DNA from: Streptomyces omiyaensis
Lineage (GTDB): Bacteria > Actinomycetota > Actinomycetes > Streptomycetales > Streptomycetaceae
Assembly (NCBI RefSeq): GCF_014650895.1
Contig: NZ_BMVV01000007.1
Location: 1-64,000, forward strand
Length of the DNA: 64,000 nt
Direction: 5' to 3'
Below the pieces are notes generated by a model. That model was given only the letters and a program-made list of their open reading frames with translations, had not been told where the DNA came from and searched no databases. Positions 9,202 to 20,541 of this stretch are shown one piece after another; positions within the stretch are counted from its first letter, which is position 1, and each line of letters opens with the position of its first letter. Both the position numbers and the translations under genes were made by a program.

Positions 9202-10656
9202 GTGAGAGCCGCCCCCACGATCCTGCACCTGGACATGGACGCCTTCTTCGCCGCCGCCGAACAGGCGTCGAAGCCGAGCCTGCGCGGCAGGCCGGTCGTC
9301 GTGGGCGGGCTCGGGCCGCGCGGGGTCGTCGCCACCGCCTCCTACGAGGCCCGGCGCTTCGGGGTGCACTCGGCGATGCCCATGGGGCAGGCGCGGCGGC
9401 TCGCGCCGAACGCCGCCTACCTGGTGCCGCGCTTCGCCTTCTACCGGGCGATCAGCGGGCAGGTCATGGAGCTGCTGGGGCGGCTGTCGCCGCTGGTGGA
9501 GCCGCTCAGCCTCGACGAGGCGTTCGTCGACCTGGAGGCCGGGGGCCTCGCCGACGACAGCGCGAGCGCGCGGGCCGTGGGGGAGCGGCTGCGGGCCGAG
9601 ATCCTGGCGACCACCGGACTGACCGGCTCGGTGGGGCTCGCCGGGTCCAAGATGCTCGCGAAGATCGCCTCGGAGGAGGCGAAGCCGGACGGGCTGGTGC
9701 TCTTCGAGCCGGGGACCGAGCGGGCGCTGCTCGCGCCCCGGTCGGTGCGGATCATCCCCGGCGTGGGGCCGGCCACCGGTGACCACCTGCGGCGGGCCGG
9801 GATCACGACGGTCGCCGACGTGACGGAGGCCGGGGAGGACGAGCTCGTACGGATCCTGGGGCGGTCGCACGGGGCCTCGCTGTACCGGATGGCGCTCGGG
9901 CACGACGACCGGGCGGTGGTGGCCGAGCGGGACGCCAAGTCGGTCTCCGTGGAGGACACCTTCGACATCGACCTGCACGACCGGCTGCGGATCCGGCTGG
10001 AGGTGGAGCGGCTGGCCGAGCGGTGCGTGGCGCGGCTGCGCGGTGCGGGGCACTCGGGGCGCACGATCGTGCTGAAGGTGCGGCGCTACGACTTCTCGAC
10101 GCTCACCCGGTCCGAGACGCTGCGCGGGCCGACGGACGACCCGCTGGTGGTGCGGGAGGCGGCGGAGCGCCTCCTGGAGCTCGTGGACACGACCGGCGGG
10201 GTGCGGCTGCTCGGGGTCGGGGTGAGCGGACTCGCGGACTACACGCAGGAGGACCTCTTCGCCCAGGCGGAGGCCGAGGCCGGGGCGGCGGCAGGGGCGT
10301 CGGGGGAGACGGCGGAGGGCGGGGCGGCGGCGGAGAGCGGAGGCGGGCTCCCCGGGGCCCGGGAGGCGGGCGCGGAGGCCGTCGTCGCGCCGGTGGAGGC
10401 CGCCGACGCCGGCGAGCGGCGGTGGACGCCGGGACACGACGTGCGGCACGCGGTCCTCGGGGCCGGGTGGGTGCAGGGCAGCGGCCTGGGGAGGGTCACC
10501 GTCCGCTTCGAGGAGCCCGGGAGCACGGTTCCGGGGCGGGTGCGGACCTTCGCGGTGGACGACCCGGAGCTGGAGCCCTCGGACCCGCTGCCGCTGGTGT
10601 CCGGCGGGGCGACGGGGGCGGGCCCCTCCGCCCCGGTCGCCCGGGCGGGTGAATGA
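9202..10656 (+). CDS. dinB: DNA polymerase IV (Y-family)
   Basis: This is an error-prone translesion polymerase of 484 aa. The catalytic carboxylates are in LDMDAFF (Asp11) and SLDEAFVD (Asp105, Glu106). The little-finger domain runs to about residue 345 and is followed by a sliding-clamp-binding motif QEDLF at 349-353. Beyond it lies an Ala/Gly/Glu-rich linker and a C-terminal module of about 75 residues (from WTPGHDVRH) not found in Escherichia coli DinB but usual in Streptomyces. The GTG start at 9202 has no convincing ribosome site. Confidence 0.93.
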   Translation: MRAAPTILHLDMDAFFAAAEQASKPSLRGRPVVVGGLGPRGVVATASYEARRFGVHSAMPMGQARRLAPNAAYLVPRFAFYRAISGQVMELLGRLSPLVEPLSLDEAFVDLEAGGLADDSASARAVGERLRAEILATTGLTGSVGLAGSKMLAKIASEEAKPDGLVLFEPGTERALLAPRSVRIIPGVGPATGDHLRRAGITTVADVTEAGEDELVRILGRSHGASLYRMALGHDDRAVVAERDAKSVSVEDTFDIDLHDRLRIRLEVERLAERCVARLRGAGHSGRTIVLKVRRYDFSTLTRSETLRGPTDDPLVVREAAERLLELVDTTGGVRLLGVGVSGLADYTQEDLFAQAEAEAGAAAGASGETAEGGAAAESGGGLPGAREAGAEAVVAPVEAADAGERRWTPGHDVRHAVLGAGWVQGSGLGRVTVRFEEPGSTVPGRVRTFAVDDPELEPSDPLPLVSGGATGAGPSAPVARAGE

Positions 10657-10806
10657 GGCGGCGGGGCGGGGCCGTTCCGGCCGCCCCCGGCGGCACCCTC
10701 CGAGAGTGCCGCGCGGCCCCTTCCGGGCACGCGGCAGGGCCCCGCGCCGGGCGGCGGGCTCGGAGCCGTACCGGTGCGGGGGCGACGGGGTGCGGAGGGC
10801 GGGCTC

Positions 10807-11178
10807 CTAGGCGGCGTCGTCCCGGCCCGCGAGGCGTCCGAAGTCCGGGATCGCGTCCGGCGGGGGCGGGAGCGTCAGCTCGTAGTGGCGGTAGAGCTGG
10901 AGCTCCTGCTCGGGCGAGAGGTGACGGCCGACGCCGAAGTCCGGGGCGTCCTTGATCAGGGAACGCTCGAAGGGAATGTGGAGACCGTCGTCGGCCAGCT
11001 CGCTCGGCTCCAGCGGGACGAACGCGTCCCTGCTGAACAGGCCGGTGCGGACGGCCGCCCACTCGGGGACGCCGGTCGCGTCGTCCAGGTACACCTCGTC
11101 CACGGTTCCGATCTTGTGCCCGTTCCTGTCGAACGCCTTGCGGCCGATCAGGCTGCGCGGATCGATGTCGGTCTGCAC
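10807..11178 (-). CDS. PRC-barrel domain protein
   Basis: This 123-aa soluble protein has a PRC-barrel over its first 80 residues (DPRSLIGRKAFDRNGHKIGT, then DEVYLDDATG) and a proline-rich tail. The start is set at GTG 11178, with GGAGGG at 11182-11187 just upstream; the open frame continues to 11244 but that part does not resemble the family. It is divergent from the glycine riboswitch and gcvP. The function is unknown; PRC barrels often act in RNA metabolism or as assembly modules. Confidence 0.82.
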   Translation of the reverse strand: MQTDIDPRSLIGRKAFDRNGHKIGTVDEVYLDDATGVPEWAAVRTGLFSRDAFVPLEPSELADDGLHIPFERSLIKDAPDFGVGRHLSPEQELQLYRHYELTLPPPPDAIPDFGRLAGRDDAA

Positions 11179-11297
11179 GGTCCCTCCAATTGGTCGCAGC
11201 TGCTCTACACCCCTACGAAAGTGCACAACTGGGATGTCGGCCACTTGAGCGATGAGGCCGACAACCGCGCTGGTAGGCTGGCTGTGGCTGTCGACAC

Positions 11298-11505
11298 CGT
11301 GCGGGAGAGTCCACCGGAGATCCCTTCCGATGGCGCCGAAGGAGCAAATCCTCCCCGGAATCTCTCAGGCACCCGGTACCGCGCGGGCGAGGTCACTCTG
11401 GAAAGCAGGGCGGAAGTCCGACGGCATCCGCTCTCACCGACGGTGAAAGCCGGCGTGCCCCCGGGCGTGCCGGTGAAGCTCTCAGGTTGAGATGACAGAG
11501 GGGGA
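11298..11505 (+). promoter_or_regulatory. tandem glycine riboswitch upstream of gcvP
   Basis: Two consecutive glycine aptamers are recognisable. The first has GGGAGAG, GCCGAAGGAGCAA and TCTCTCAGGCAC (about 11302-11372). The second has ACTCTGGAAAGCAGGG, TCACCGACGGTGAAAGCC and GCTCTCAGGTTGAGATGACA (about 11394-11498). This is the standard arrangement for glycine-activated glycine cleavage genes. A -10-like TAGGCT at 11274-11279 would start the transcript near 11286. The gcvP ATG is about 65 bases after the second aptamer. Confidence 0.93.
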
Positions 11506-11570
11506 GGCCGTCCGGGCACCCGCGCCGTGGTGCCCCTCGCAGGTCGTGACGACCAGGAGGCCCCCGCATC

Positions 11571-14456
<2,886 letters not shown>

Positions 14457-14470
14457 TCGCAGCCATGACA

Positions 14471-14506
14471 GAGGGCCGGTCCGGAGTCTCCTCCGGGCCG
14501 GCCCTC
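14471..14506 (+). terminator. terminator hairpin after gcvP
   Basis: A 16-bp stem (14471-14486 with 14491-14506, one G-U pair) with a TCTC loop starts 15 bases after the gcvP stop. There is no T run. It can act for both converging genes. Confidence 0.8.
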
Positions 14507-14526
14507 GGCCGTGCCCCGGCGGCGCG

Positions 14527-14733
14527 TCAGGCCGCCGTCGTCACCCGGCCCGTCGTCAGCGGCCGGTGCGGAGCGATGATCTGCCCGTCCGGCAGCAGTT
14601 CGCCGGTGTCCTCGAAGAGCAGGACACCGTTGCACAGCAGGCTCCAGCCCTGTTCCGGGTGGCAGGCCACCGGGTGGGCGGCCTCACGGTCGGCGGAGTC
14701 GGCGGTGGGACAGGCAGGCTGGTGCTGGCACAT
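14527..14733 (-). CDS. DUF5999 family small protein
   Basis: This 68-aa protein begins MCQHQPACPTADSADREAA and contains HPEQGWSLLCNGVLLFEDTG, matching a small Streptomyces family. It has three cysteines (residues 2, 8 and about 34), so metal or redox binding is possible. The start at ATG 14733 follows the family consensus; longer frames to 14892 look non-coding. Its function is unknown. Confidence 0.8.
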   Translation of the reverse strand: MCQHQPACPTADSADREAAHPVACHPEQGWSLLCNGVLLFEDTGELLPDGQIIAPHRPLTTGRVTTAA

Positions 14734-15062
14734 GGGTGGGTTCTTTCGCTGCGTCGTGGTGGATGTCCTGCGGCTCTTCGCGCTCATGGCCGCCCCCGTC
14801 GGTCGGTTCGGTTCCGGGCCCAGTCTTGCCGCACGGACGGACTTCCGCAGGTATTTCGCGTCAGCTCGTCCGCTCCTGGGAAGACGCATCACCCGCAGGG
14901 GCGGTTCAGGTCAACGCCCCCGCCTTTTCGGGTGGTTCGGGGTGGCCCGAGCGGGCTAGTCCGTACGGGAGGGGTGTTCGGCGACGGTGTTCGGCCCCGG
15001 TTTCCGGACAGCAGTGCGCCCCGTGACCCGACCGGGTCACGGGGCGGTGCGCGCGGGACGGA

Positions 15063-15653
15063 TCAGGCGGGCGCCGCGGAGCCGAGGAGCGGCGGCGGCG
15101 CGAGACGCGTACTGAGCACGGGCAGCAGATCGGCCACCCGGTAGGGGCGGTTGGCGGCGATGCCGGGCGGGGCCGGGGCGAGGGGCACCAGGACGTCCGC
15201 GGAGTCCGCGCCCGGGTCGGCGCCGTCCGGGTCCGGTTCGGCGTGCAGCCACAGCGTCAGCATGTACAGCTCCGGCACCGAGAGCAGCCGCGGCTGGTAC
15301 GTGCCGGGCAGCGCCTCGGCCTGGACCAGGGCCCGCTCCGTGGCGGCGACGTACGGTCCCTCGAAGAAGTGCGAGAAGGACCAGCCGTCCGGGGTGAGCA
15401 TGGTGTCCGCGGCGGCGATCGCCCGCTCCCCGCTCCGGATCAGGAAACGCCAGCCGACGAGCCGGGATCCTGGCGCCTGTCCCGGGGCCTCGGAGAGCCT
15501 CAGCACGTGCACGGGCAGGGGCAGTTCGGGACTCAGCGGTCCCGGAGCGGCCCGCAGGGCCGGGGTGCGGGCCTCGCGCACGGCCGTGGGCGAGCCGAGT
15601 GCCGCGAGGACACTGCGGAGGGCCGGCGCGGGGGCCGGGGTGGGTCGGAGCAT
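15063..15653 (-). CDS. conserved hypothetical protein
   Basis: This 196-aa protein is probably cytoplasmic, with no signal or membrane segment. A compact central region contains WRFLIRSGERAIAAADTML, FSHFFEGPYVAATERAL and LLSVPELYMLTLWLH. I know this only as a Streptomyces hypothetical protein. ATG 15653 is preferred, with GAGAGG upstream; GTG 15683 is an in-frame alternative. It is divergent from the glutamate-cysteine ligase-like gene across a long AT-richer intergenic region. Confidence 0.7.
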   Translation of the reverse strand: MLRPTPAPAPALRSVLAALGSPTAVREARTPALRAAPGPLSPELPLPVHVLRLSEAPGQAPGSRLVGWRFLIRSGERAIAAADTMLTPDGWSFSHFFEGPYVAATERALVQAEALPGTYQPRLLSVPELYMLTLWLHAEPDPDGADPGADSADVLVPLAPAPPGIAANRPYRVADLLPVLSTRLAPPPLLGSAAPA

Positions 15654-16158
15654 CGTGTGGGTCGCCTCTCGCTCAGGAGACACGGTGATACGGGGTACGG
15701 GGCTGGTGCGACGGCGCTGTCGGCGGCTGGGGCGGAGCGGGGGGCCACGGGGTCGTGGCCGTCTCCGGCGCTCCGCTGTCCGCGGAGTTTATACGACACG
15801 TGTTCACAGAGTGTTTCCGCTAGACGCCGCCGATATTCCTGACAAGACGCCATCAGGCCGTATTCGCCGGGTCGCGGCGTGGAATCGGGGCGAAGACAGG
15901 ATCTCCGTCCTCGCATTCTCCGGCAAGCCGGACGTCGAAATTCCGAGAATCTTGTCGCACGCGCCGGCGGGGCCATATGACATTGGTATATGTCGACAGC
16001 CGGACCGGAGGCGGAGGGGCCGCGCGCGCGGCGACAGGTTCGTACCAGACTATCCGTGGAGCGGCCTGAAACGCAGGCGTTGTCGATCAGTGGCGTGGGC
16101 ATCATCGTCCGTACGCGCGGCCCCGCCCGGTGGCCGCCCACGCGGGAGGGACGGCTCG
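15654..16158. other. long divergent intergenic region, partly AT-rich
   Basis: No convincing gene lies here. Between about 15780 and 16000 the base composition is clearly less GC-rich than the surroundings. It holds the perfect palindrome ACACGTGT at 15796-15803 and GACAT-TGGTAT-ATGTC at 15979-15994. Both look like regulator sites for the two divergent genes. The last 15 bases carry GGGAGGG (16144-16150), the ribosome site of the next gene. Confidence 0.55.
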
Positions 16159-17664
16159 ATGGGGGAGAAGGTCGTGACGGACGGGTTCGGCCCGGCCGAC
16201 CGGCAGCGCTACCGGCGCAAGCTCCAGCAGTGTCTGGCGGGGCTCGCCCGGCTCCTCGCGGAGCAGCGGTTCGACCGCCCGCGCAACCTCATGGGCGTCG
16301 AGATCGAACTCAATCTCGCGGGCTCCGACGGGCTCCCGCGGATGCTGAACGAGACCGTCCTCGAAAAGATCGCGAGCGCCGATTTCCAGACCGAACTCGG
16401 AATGTTCAACCTGGAAGTGAACATCGCCCCGCGGCGGCTCGGAGGCCACGTTTTCGACCGGCTCGCGGAAGAGCTGCGGACGGGACTGGGATACGCCGAC
16501 CGCAAGGCGGCCGAAGTCGACGCCGGAGTCGTCATGATCGGCATACTGCCGACCCTCTCCCAGCGCGAGCTCGTCTTCGAGAACCTTTCCTCGGCCGATC
16601 GCTACGCCCTGCTCAACGACCAGATCCTCACCGCCCGCGGGGAACAGATCATCCTCGACATCCAGGGGGTCGAACGGTTCCGGCACACCTCGGAGTCGAT
16701 CATCGCGGAGGCCGCCTGCACCTCGGTCCAGCTCCACCTCCAGGTCACCCCGGCGCGCTTCGCCGCCGTCTGGAACGCCGCCCAGGCCGTCGCCGGCGTC
16801 CAGATAGCCCTCGGCGCCAACTCGCCCTTCGTCTTCGGCCGCGAGGTGTGGCGCGAGTCGCGGCCGCCGCTCTTCCAGCAGGCCACCGACACCCGCCCGC
16901 CCGAGCTCCAGGCGCAGGGCGTCCGGCCCCGCACCTGGTTCGGCGAGCGGTGGGTGGACTCGGTGTACGACCTCTTCGAGGAGAACGTGCGGTACTTCCC
17001 CTCGCTGCTGCCGATCTGCGACGAGGAGGACCCGCTGCGGGTCCTCGACGAGGGCGGGGTGCCGCAGCTCAAGGAGCTGGTCCTGCACAACGGCACCGTC
17101 TACCGCTGGAACCGGCCGGTCTACGGCTGGGTCGACGGCGTCCCGCACCTGCGGGTGGAGAACCGGGTGCTGCCCGCCGGACCCACCGTCACCGACGTGC
17201 TCGCCAACGCCGCCTTCTACTACGGGCTCGTCCGCTCGCTCGCCGACGACCCGCGCCCGCTCTGGAAGCGGATGGCCTTCGAGGACGCCGAGGCCAACTT
17301 CGACGCCGCCTGCCGCCACGGCATCGAGGCGGAACTGCGCTGGCCCCGCCCGGGCCGCGCGGGGGGCGTCGCCACCCAGTCCGCCGTCCGTCTCGTCCTC
17401 GACGAGCTGCTGCCGCTGGCCGCCGCGGGGCTCGACGCCTGGCACGTCGACCCGGCGGACCGCGACTTCTACCTGGGCGTCGTCGAGCAGCGCTGCCGGC
17501 GCCGGGTGAACGGCGCGTCCTGGCAGGCCGACACCTTCCACCGGGCCCTGGAGTCCGGCCTCGACCGGGAGGCGGCCCTCGCGGCGACGACCCGGCGCTA
17601 CCGGCAGCTGATGCTGACGGGGGAGCCGGTGCACACCTGGGAGGTGGGCACCGCGGGGGCGTGA
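16159..17664 (+). CDS. glutamate-cysteine ligase-like carboxylate-amine ligase
   Basis: This 501-aa protein belongs to the ATP-dependent glutamate-cysteine ligase superfamily, which joins a glutamate gamma-carboxyl to an amine. Visible family features are GVEIELNLA (37-45, the first metal/glutamate-binding strand), FNLEVNIAP, and SESIIAEAACTSVQLHLQV with ALGANSPFVFGR. It is longer than the EgtA and YbdK types. ATG 16159 has GGGAGGG at 16144-16150. No thiol-pathway neighbour identifies the substrate, so the call stays at family level. Confidence 0.82.
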   Translation: MGEKVVTDGFGPADRQRYRRKLQQCLAGLARLLAEQRFDRPRNLMGVEIELNLAGSDGLPRMLNETVLEKIASADFQTELGMFNLEVNIAPRRLGGHVFDRLAEELRTGLGYADRKAAEVDAGVVMIGILPTLSQRELVFENLSSADRYALLNDQILTARGEQIILDIQGVERFRHTSESIIAEAACTSVQLHLQVTPARFAAVWNAAQAVAGVQIALGANSPFVFGREVWRESRPPLFQQATDTRPPELQAQGVRPRTWFGERWVDSVYDLFEENVRYFPSLLPICDEEDPLRVLDEGGVPQLKELVLHNGTVYRWNRPVYGWVDGVPHLRVENRVLPAGPTVTDVLANAAFYYGLVRSLADDPRPLWKRMAFEDAEANFDAACRHGIEAELRWPRPGRAGGVATQSAVRLVLDELLPLAAAGLDAWHVDPADRDFYLGVVEQRCRRRVNGASWQADTFHRALESGLDREAALAATTRRYRQLMLTGEPVHTWEVGTAGA

Positions 17665-17853
17665 GCGCGAGCGCGGGTGGTGCGAGTGCGAGTGCGAGCG
17701 TGGTGTGAGCGCTGGGGCGCGTGCGTGTGAGCGGGGGCGGGGTGGGTTCCGGCGGGCCCTGGATGGCGTTTCCGGCGTGCCGTCGCGCATGATCGTCGTA
17801 CGGGGGACCGAGGCCGGTCCCCGCGGCGGTGGTGACGGGAACGGGAGACGCGC

Positions 17854-18654
17854 GTGGTGTCGGAACAACGGGTCGTGGACGCTGCCCCGCCCCCGGGCGG
17901 TCTCTCGCGGCGGGTGCTCCGCTCCGAGACGCTCATCGTGCTCGCGCTCTCGCTCGGCGCCAGCGCGGTCTCCTCGCTCATCAGCTTCGTCGGCTCGCTG
18001 ACGAGGCCCGGCTCGCTCAAGGAGCAGGCCGCCACCCTCAACGGCTCGTACGCCCCCGGCCGGCCCTGGCTCGACCTCACCTGGCAGCTCTTCGGCATCG
18101 CCACGGCCCTCGTGCCGGTCGTCCTCGTGGCGCACCTGCTCCTGCGCGAGGGGGCCGGGCCGAAGGCGATCGGCTTCGACCGGACCCGGCCGTGGTTCGA
18201 CCTCGGGCGCGGGGCGCTGGTGGCCGCCGGCATCGGCAGCGCGGGCCTCGCCTTCTACCTGGCGGCGCGGGCCTCGGGCTTCAACCTCACGGTGGTGCCC
18301 GAGTCGCTGCCCGAGGTGTGGTGGAAGTACCCGGTCCTGATCCTCTCGGCGATCCAGAACTCCGTCCTGGAGGAGGTCATCGTCGTCGGCTACCTGCTGC
18401 GGCGGCTCGACCAGCTGGGCTGGACGCCGATGCGCGCGCTGGTGGCGAGCTCGGTGCTGCGCGGCTCGTACCACCTCTACCAGGGCATCGGCGGCTTCGT
18501 CGGGAACATGGTGATGGGCGCCGTCTTCGTGCTGCTCTACCGGCGCTGGGGGCGGGTGGGCCCGCTGGTGGTCGCCCACGCGCTCCTCGACATCGTGGCC
18601 TTCGTGGGCTACGGGCTCCTCGCGGGGAAGGTGGACTGGCTGCCGACCGTCTGA
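17854..18654 (+). CDS. CPBP-family intramembrane protease homologue
   Basis: This 266-aa membrane protein has about seven hydrophobic segments. CPBP motif 1 reads EEVIVVGYLLRR: the two glutamates are kept but the usual Arg of EExxxR is Val. Motif 2 is SVLRGSYHLYQG with the His. Motif 3 is HALLDI with His and Asp. The Val form also occurs in other actinobacterial members I recall, so this may be a subfamily trait and not a defect. The start is GTG 17854 or 17857, with GGGAG upstream. The 190 bases before it contain degenerate GCGAGT/GCGAGC repeats near 17666-17700 and no gene. Confidence 0.85.
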   Translation: MVSEQRVVDAAPPPGGLSRRVLRSETLIVLALSLGASAVSSLISFVGSLTRPGSLKEQAATLNGSYAPGRPWLDLTWQLFGIATALVPVVLVAHLLLREGAGPKAIGFDRTRPWFDLGRGALVAAGIGSAGLAFYLAARASGFNLTVVPESLPEVWWKYPVLILSAIQNSVLEEVIVVGYLLRRLDQLGWTPMRALVASSVLRGSYHLYQGIGGFVGNMVMGAVFVLLYRRWGRVGPLVVAHALLDIVAFVGYGLLAGKVDWLPTV

Positions 18655-18665
18655 CGGCGGGCGGC

Positions 18666-18710
18666 ACGGCGAAGGGGCGTACGGCATCGTGCCGTACGCC
18701 CCTTCGCCGT
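18666..18710. terminator. bidirectional terminator, perfect 21-bp stem
   Basis: The two arms (18666-18686 and 18690-18710) are exact reverse complements with a TCG loop. It sits between the converging CPBP and PhzF genes. Confidence 0.9.
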
Positions 18711-18799
18711 GTCCGGGCCCGCCGTGCCCGGGGGCGTGTGTCCTGCTTCGCGTCCCGGGGCGGGCGGCCCTTCCTCGCGTCCGGTTCGCGTCCGGGGCG

Positions 18800-19609
18800 T
18801 CAGGCGAGCAGGTCGCCCTCGATGACGGTCACCGCGTGGCCGGTCAGGAGGGTGCGGTCGCCGCGCAGCCGGGTGCGGACCAGGCCCGTGCGGGCGCCGC
18901 CCTGGAAGCCGGTGAGTTCGTCGCGGCCGAAGCGGGCCGACCAGTACGGCGCGAGCGCGGTGTGGGCGCTGCCGGTGACGGGGTCCTCGTCGATGCCGAC
19001 GGAGGGGAAGAAGCCGCGCGAGACGAAGTCGTAGCCGCTGCCGGGGTCGGCGGCCGCCGCCGTCGCGATCACGCCGCGCGAGGAGTGCGTCCGGAGGGCG
19101 GCGAGGTCGGGGGCGAGGGCGCGGACGGCGGCCTCGTCGCGGAGCTCGACGACGAGGTCGCCGACGTGGGCGGCGGTGCCGTGGACGGCGAGGACCTCGG
19201 CGCCGAGCGCCTCGGCCAGGCCGTCCGGCACCGGGAGCGGGGTGAGCGAGGAGGTCGGGAAGTCCAGGGTGACGCCGCCGTCCGGCTCGGCGACCGCGCC
19301 GAGGACGCCCGAGCGGGTGGCGAAGCGGACCGGGCCGGCCGTCCGGCCGGTGGCGTGCAGGACGTGCGCGGTGGCGAGGGTGGCGTGGCCGCACATGTCG
19401 ACCTCGGTGGTCGGGGTGAACCAGCGCAGCGCCCAGTCGGCCTCGCCGCCGGGGGGCAGCGGGTGTGCGAAGGCGGTCTCGGAGAGGTTGACCTCGGCGG
19501 CCACCTTCCGGAGCCAGGAGTCGTCCGGGAAGGAGCCGAGGAGGAGGACCCCGGCGGGGTTGCCGGAGAAGGGCCGGTCGGTGAAGGCGTCGACGATTCG
19601 GATGCGCAT
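18800..19609 (-). CDS. PhzF-family isomerase/epimerase
   Basis: This 269-aa protein has the double hot-dog fold of PhzF and diaminopimelate epimerase. Diagnostic pieces are VDAFTDRPFSGNPAGV at the N-terminus, the catalytic Glu44 in NLSETAFAHP, the MCGHATLATAHVL strand and the C-terminal GIDEDPVTGSAHTALAPYW. PhzF isomerises dihydro-hydroxyanthranilate in phenazine synthesis, but no phenazine genes are nearby, so this is one of the many stand-alone homologues. ATG 19609 is chosen because the homology begins there; the frame runs open to 19816. Confidence 0.9.
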   Translation of the reverse strand: MRIRIVDAFTDRPFSGNPAGVLLLGSFPDDSWLRKVAAEVNLSETAFAHPLPPGGEADWALRWFTPTTEVDMCGHATLATAHVLHATGRTAGPVRFATRSGVLGAVAEPDGGVTLDFPTSSLTPLPVPDGLAEALGAEVLAVHGTAAHVGDLVVELRDEAAVRALAPDLAALRTHSSRGVIATAAAADPGSGYDFVSRGFFPSVGIDEDPVTGSAHTALAPYWSARFGRDELTGFQGGARTGLVRTRLRGDRTLLTGHAVTVIEGDLLA

Positions 19610-19719
19610 GCTCCGGACGGTACCGGGGGCCGGTCCGGGCGGACCAAGGCCAATCGGGGACGGCTGGCCCGAGCCGGCCTCTCCACCCGTCCGGACCCGT
19701 CTTCCGCCTGTCGCGGCCC

Positions 19720-19782
19720 GTGCTCCGCCGGGCAGGACTCGTGCTCCGCCGGGCAGGACGCGTGCTCCGCCCGGCAGGGCTT
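19720..19782. repeat. three direct copies of a 21-bp repeat
   Basis: Units at 19720-19740, 19741-19761 and 19762-19782 each begin GTGCTCCGCC and differ at only a few positions. They lie between phzF and the decayed region downstream, outside any believable gene. Confidence 0.85.
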
Positions 19783-19812
19783 CCGCGCCACCCGTCCGGC
19801 CATCCGGGCCGG

Positions 19813-20418
19813 TCACTTCGGCAGGGCGGCCGTGAACGTCCGGCGGGGGTCCACCGGCCAGGTCTGCACGCGGTCCCAGCGTTCCCGTCCGCCCCGCTCG
19901 GCCGGCGCCTGGAGACGGACGGGGTCTCCGCCGGCCACGCGGCGGGCGACGAAGGACCGGCAGACCTCCGTGGCCTGCTCGATGACGCCGGTCACTTCGG
20001 CGCGGTCCCCCGTCGGGAGGCCGTAGCCGTCGGCCGGGATCCGCAGCCGTTCGGGCGTGTCCGGTCCGGGGGACGGAGAGCGGCTGCGGATCCCCGGATC
20101 GAGCATGGGCACCCCATGGCGGGCCGCCATGGCGATGGCCCGGAGGGCACCGCCCGGGGCCGCCGGGTCACCGGCCCCGACGAGCTGCGCACCGGGCTCG
20201 ACGCCCTCGTCGACCAGGTCGTCCCCGGCCGCTCCGCCGACTCCCGGCCCGCGAACGCCAAGGAGCCGGCCGCCACCGCCGTCGGCTCGGGGGAGGAACC
20301 ATGCGCGGCCGGCGTGCTCGAAACGCACCTGGCCGTCGAACGGCGAGCCGGCCCGGGTGCACGCTCCCCGGTCCCGTACCAGCTCGCCGCCGGCCGATTC
20401 CTGCGAGCCGCAGACCAT
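19813..20418 (-). pseudogene. possible disrupted gene of unknown family
   Basis: The minus-strand frame has two stretches that look like protein: an N-terminal piece (FDGQVRFEHAGRAWFLPRAD) and a C-terminal piece (VTGVIEQATEVCRSFVARRV, then RWDRVQTWPVDPRRTFTAAL). The middle (about 20140-20285) is antisense to a fragment of a pyridoxamine-phosphate-oxidase-fold gene. One reading is an unknown minus-strand gene interrupted by that fragment. It may equally be chance open frame in GC-rich DNA. I do not recognise the family. Confidence 0.3.
20161..20283 (+). pseudogene. remnant of a pyridoxamine 5'-phosphate oxidase-fold gene
   Basis: This stretch encodes DELRTGLDALVDQVVPGRSA and following residues with no start or end. 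It matches the intact gene at 28116-28820, as the reverse complement of 28302-28424, in 119 of 123 positions by eye. The match breaks off abruptly on the right after GTC, and on the left it decays through small indels. It is a partial duplicate, not an independent gene. Confidence 0.85.
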
Positions 20419-20541
20419 CCACGGGGAGGGCCGGAGGCATCGAGCCCCAGGGCCTCGCCCCTGGACTCCGCCTGCTCGCCCGCTCGGTGGCGGGGGCGGT
20501 GGCGGTGGTGGTGTCGGAGGCGGGGGCTAGGGTCCGGACCC

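Noticed and set aside
10690..10712. GCGGCAC-N9-GTGCCGC hairpin as dinB terminator
   Set aside because: The stem is only 7 bp with a large loop and no T run. It may help termination, but I do not call it.
16102..18687. 861-codon minus-strand open frame over the ligase and CPBP genes
   Set aside because: It has a low-complexity product and overlaps two genes with clear motifs and ribosome sites.
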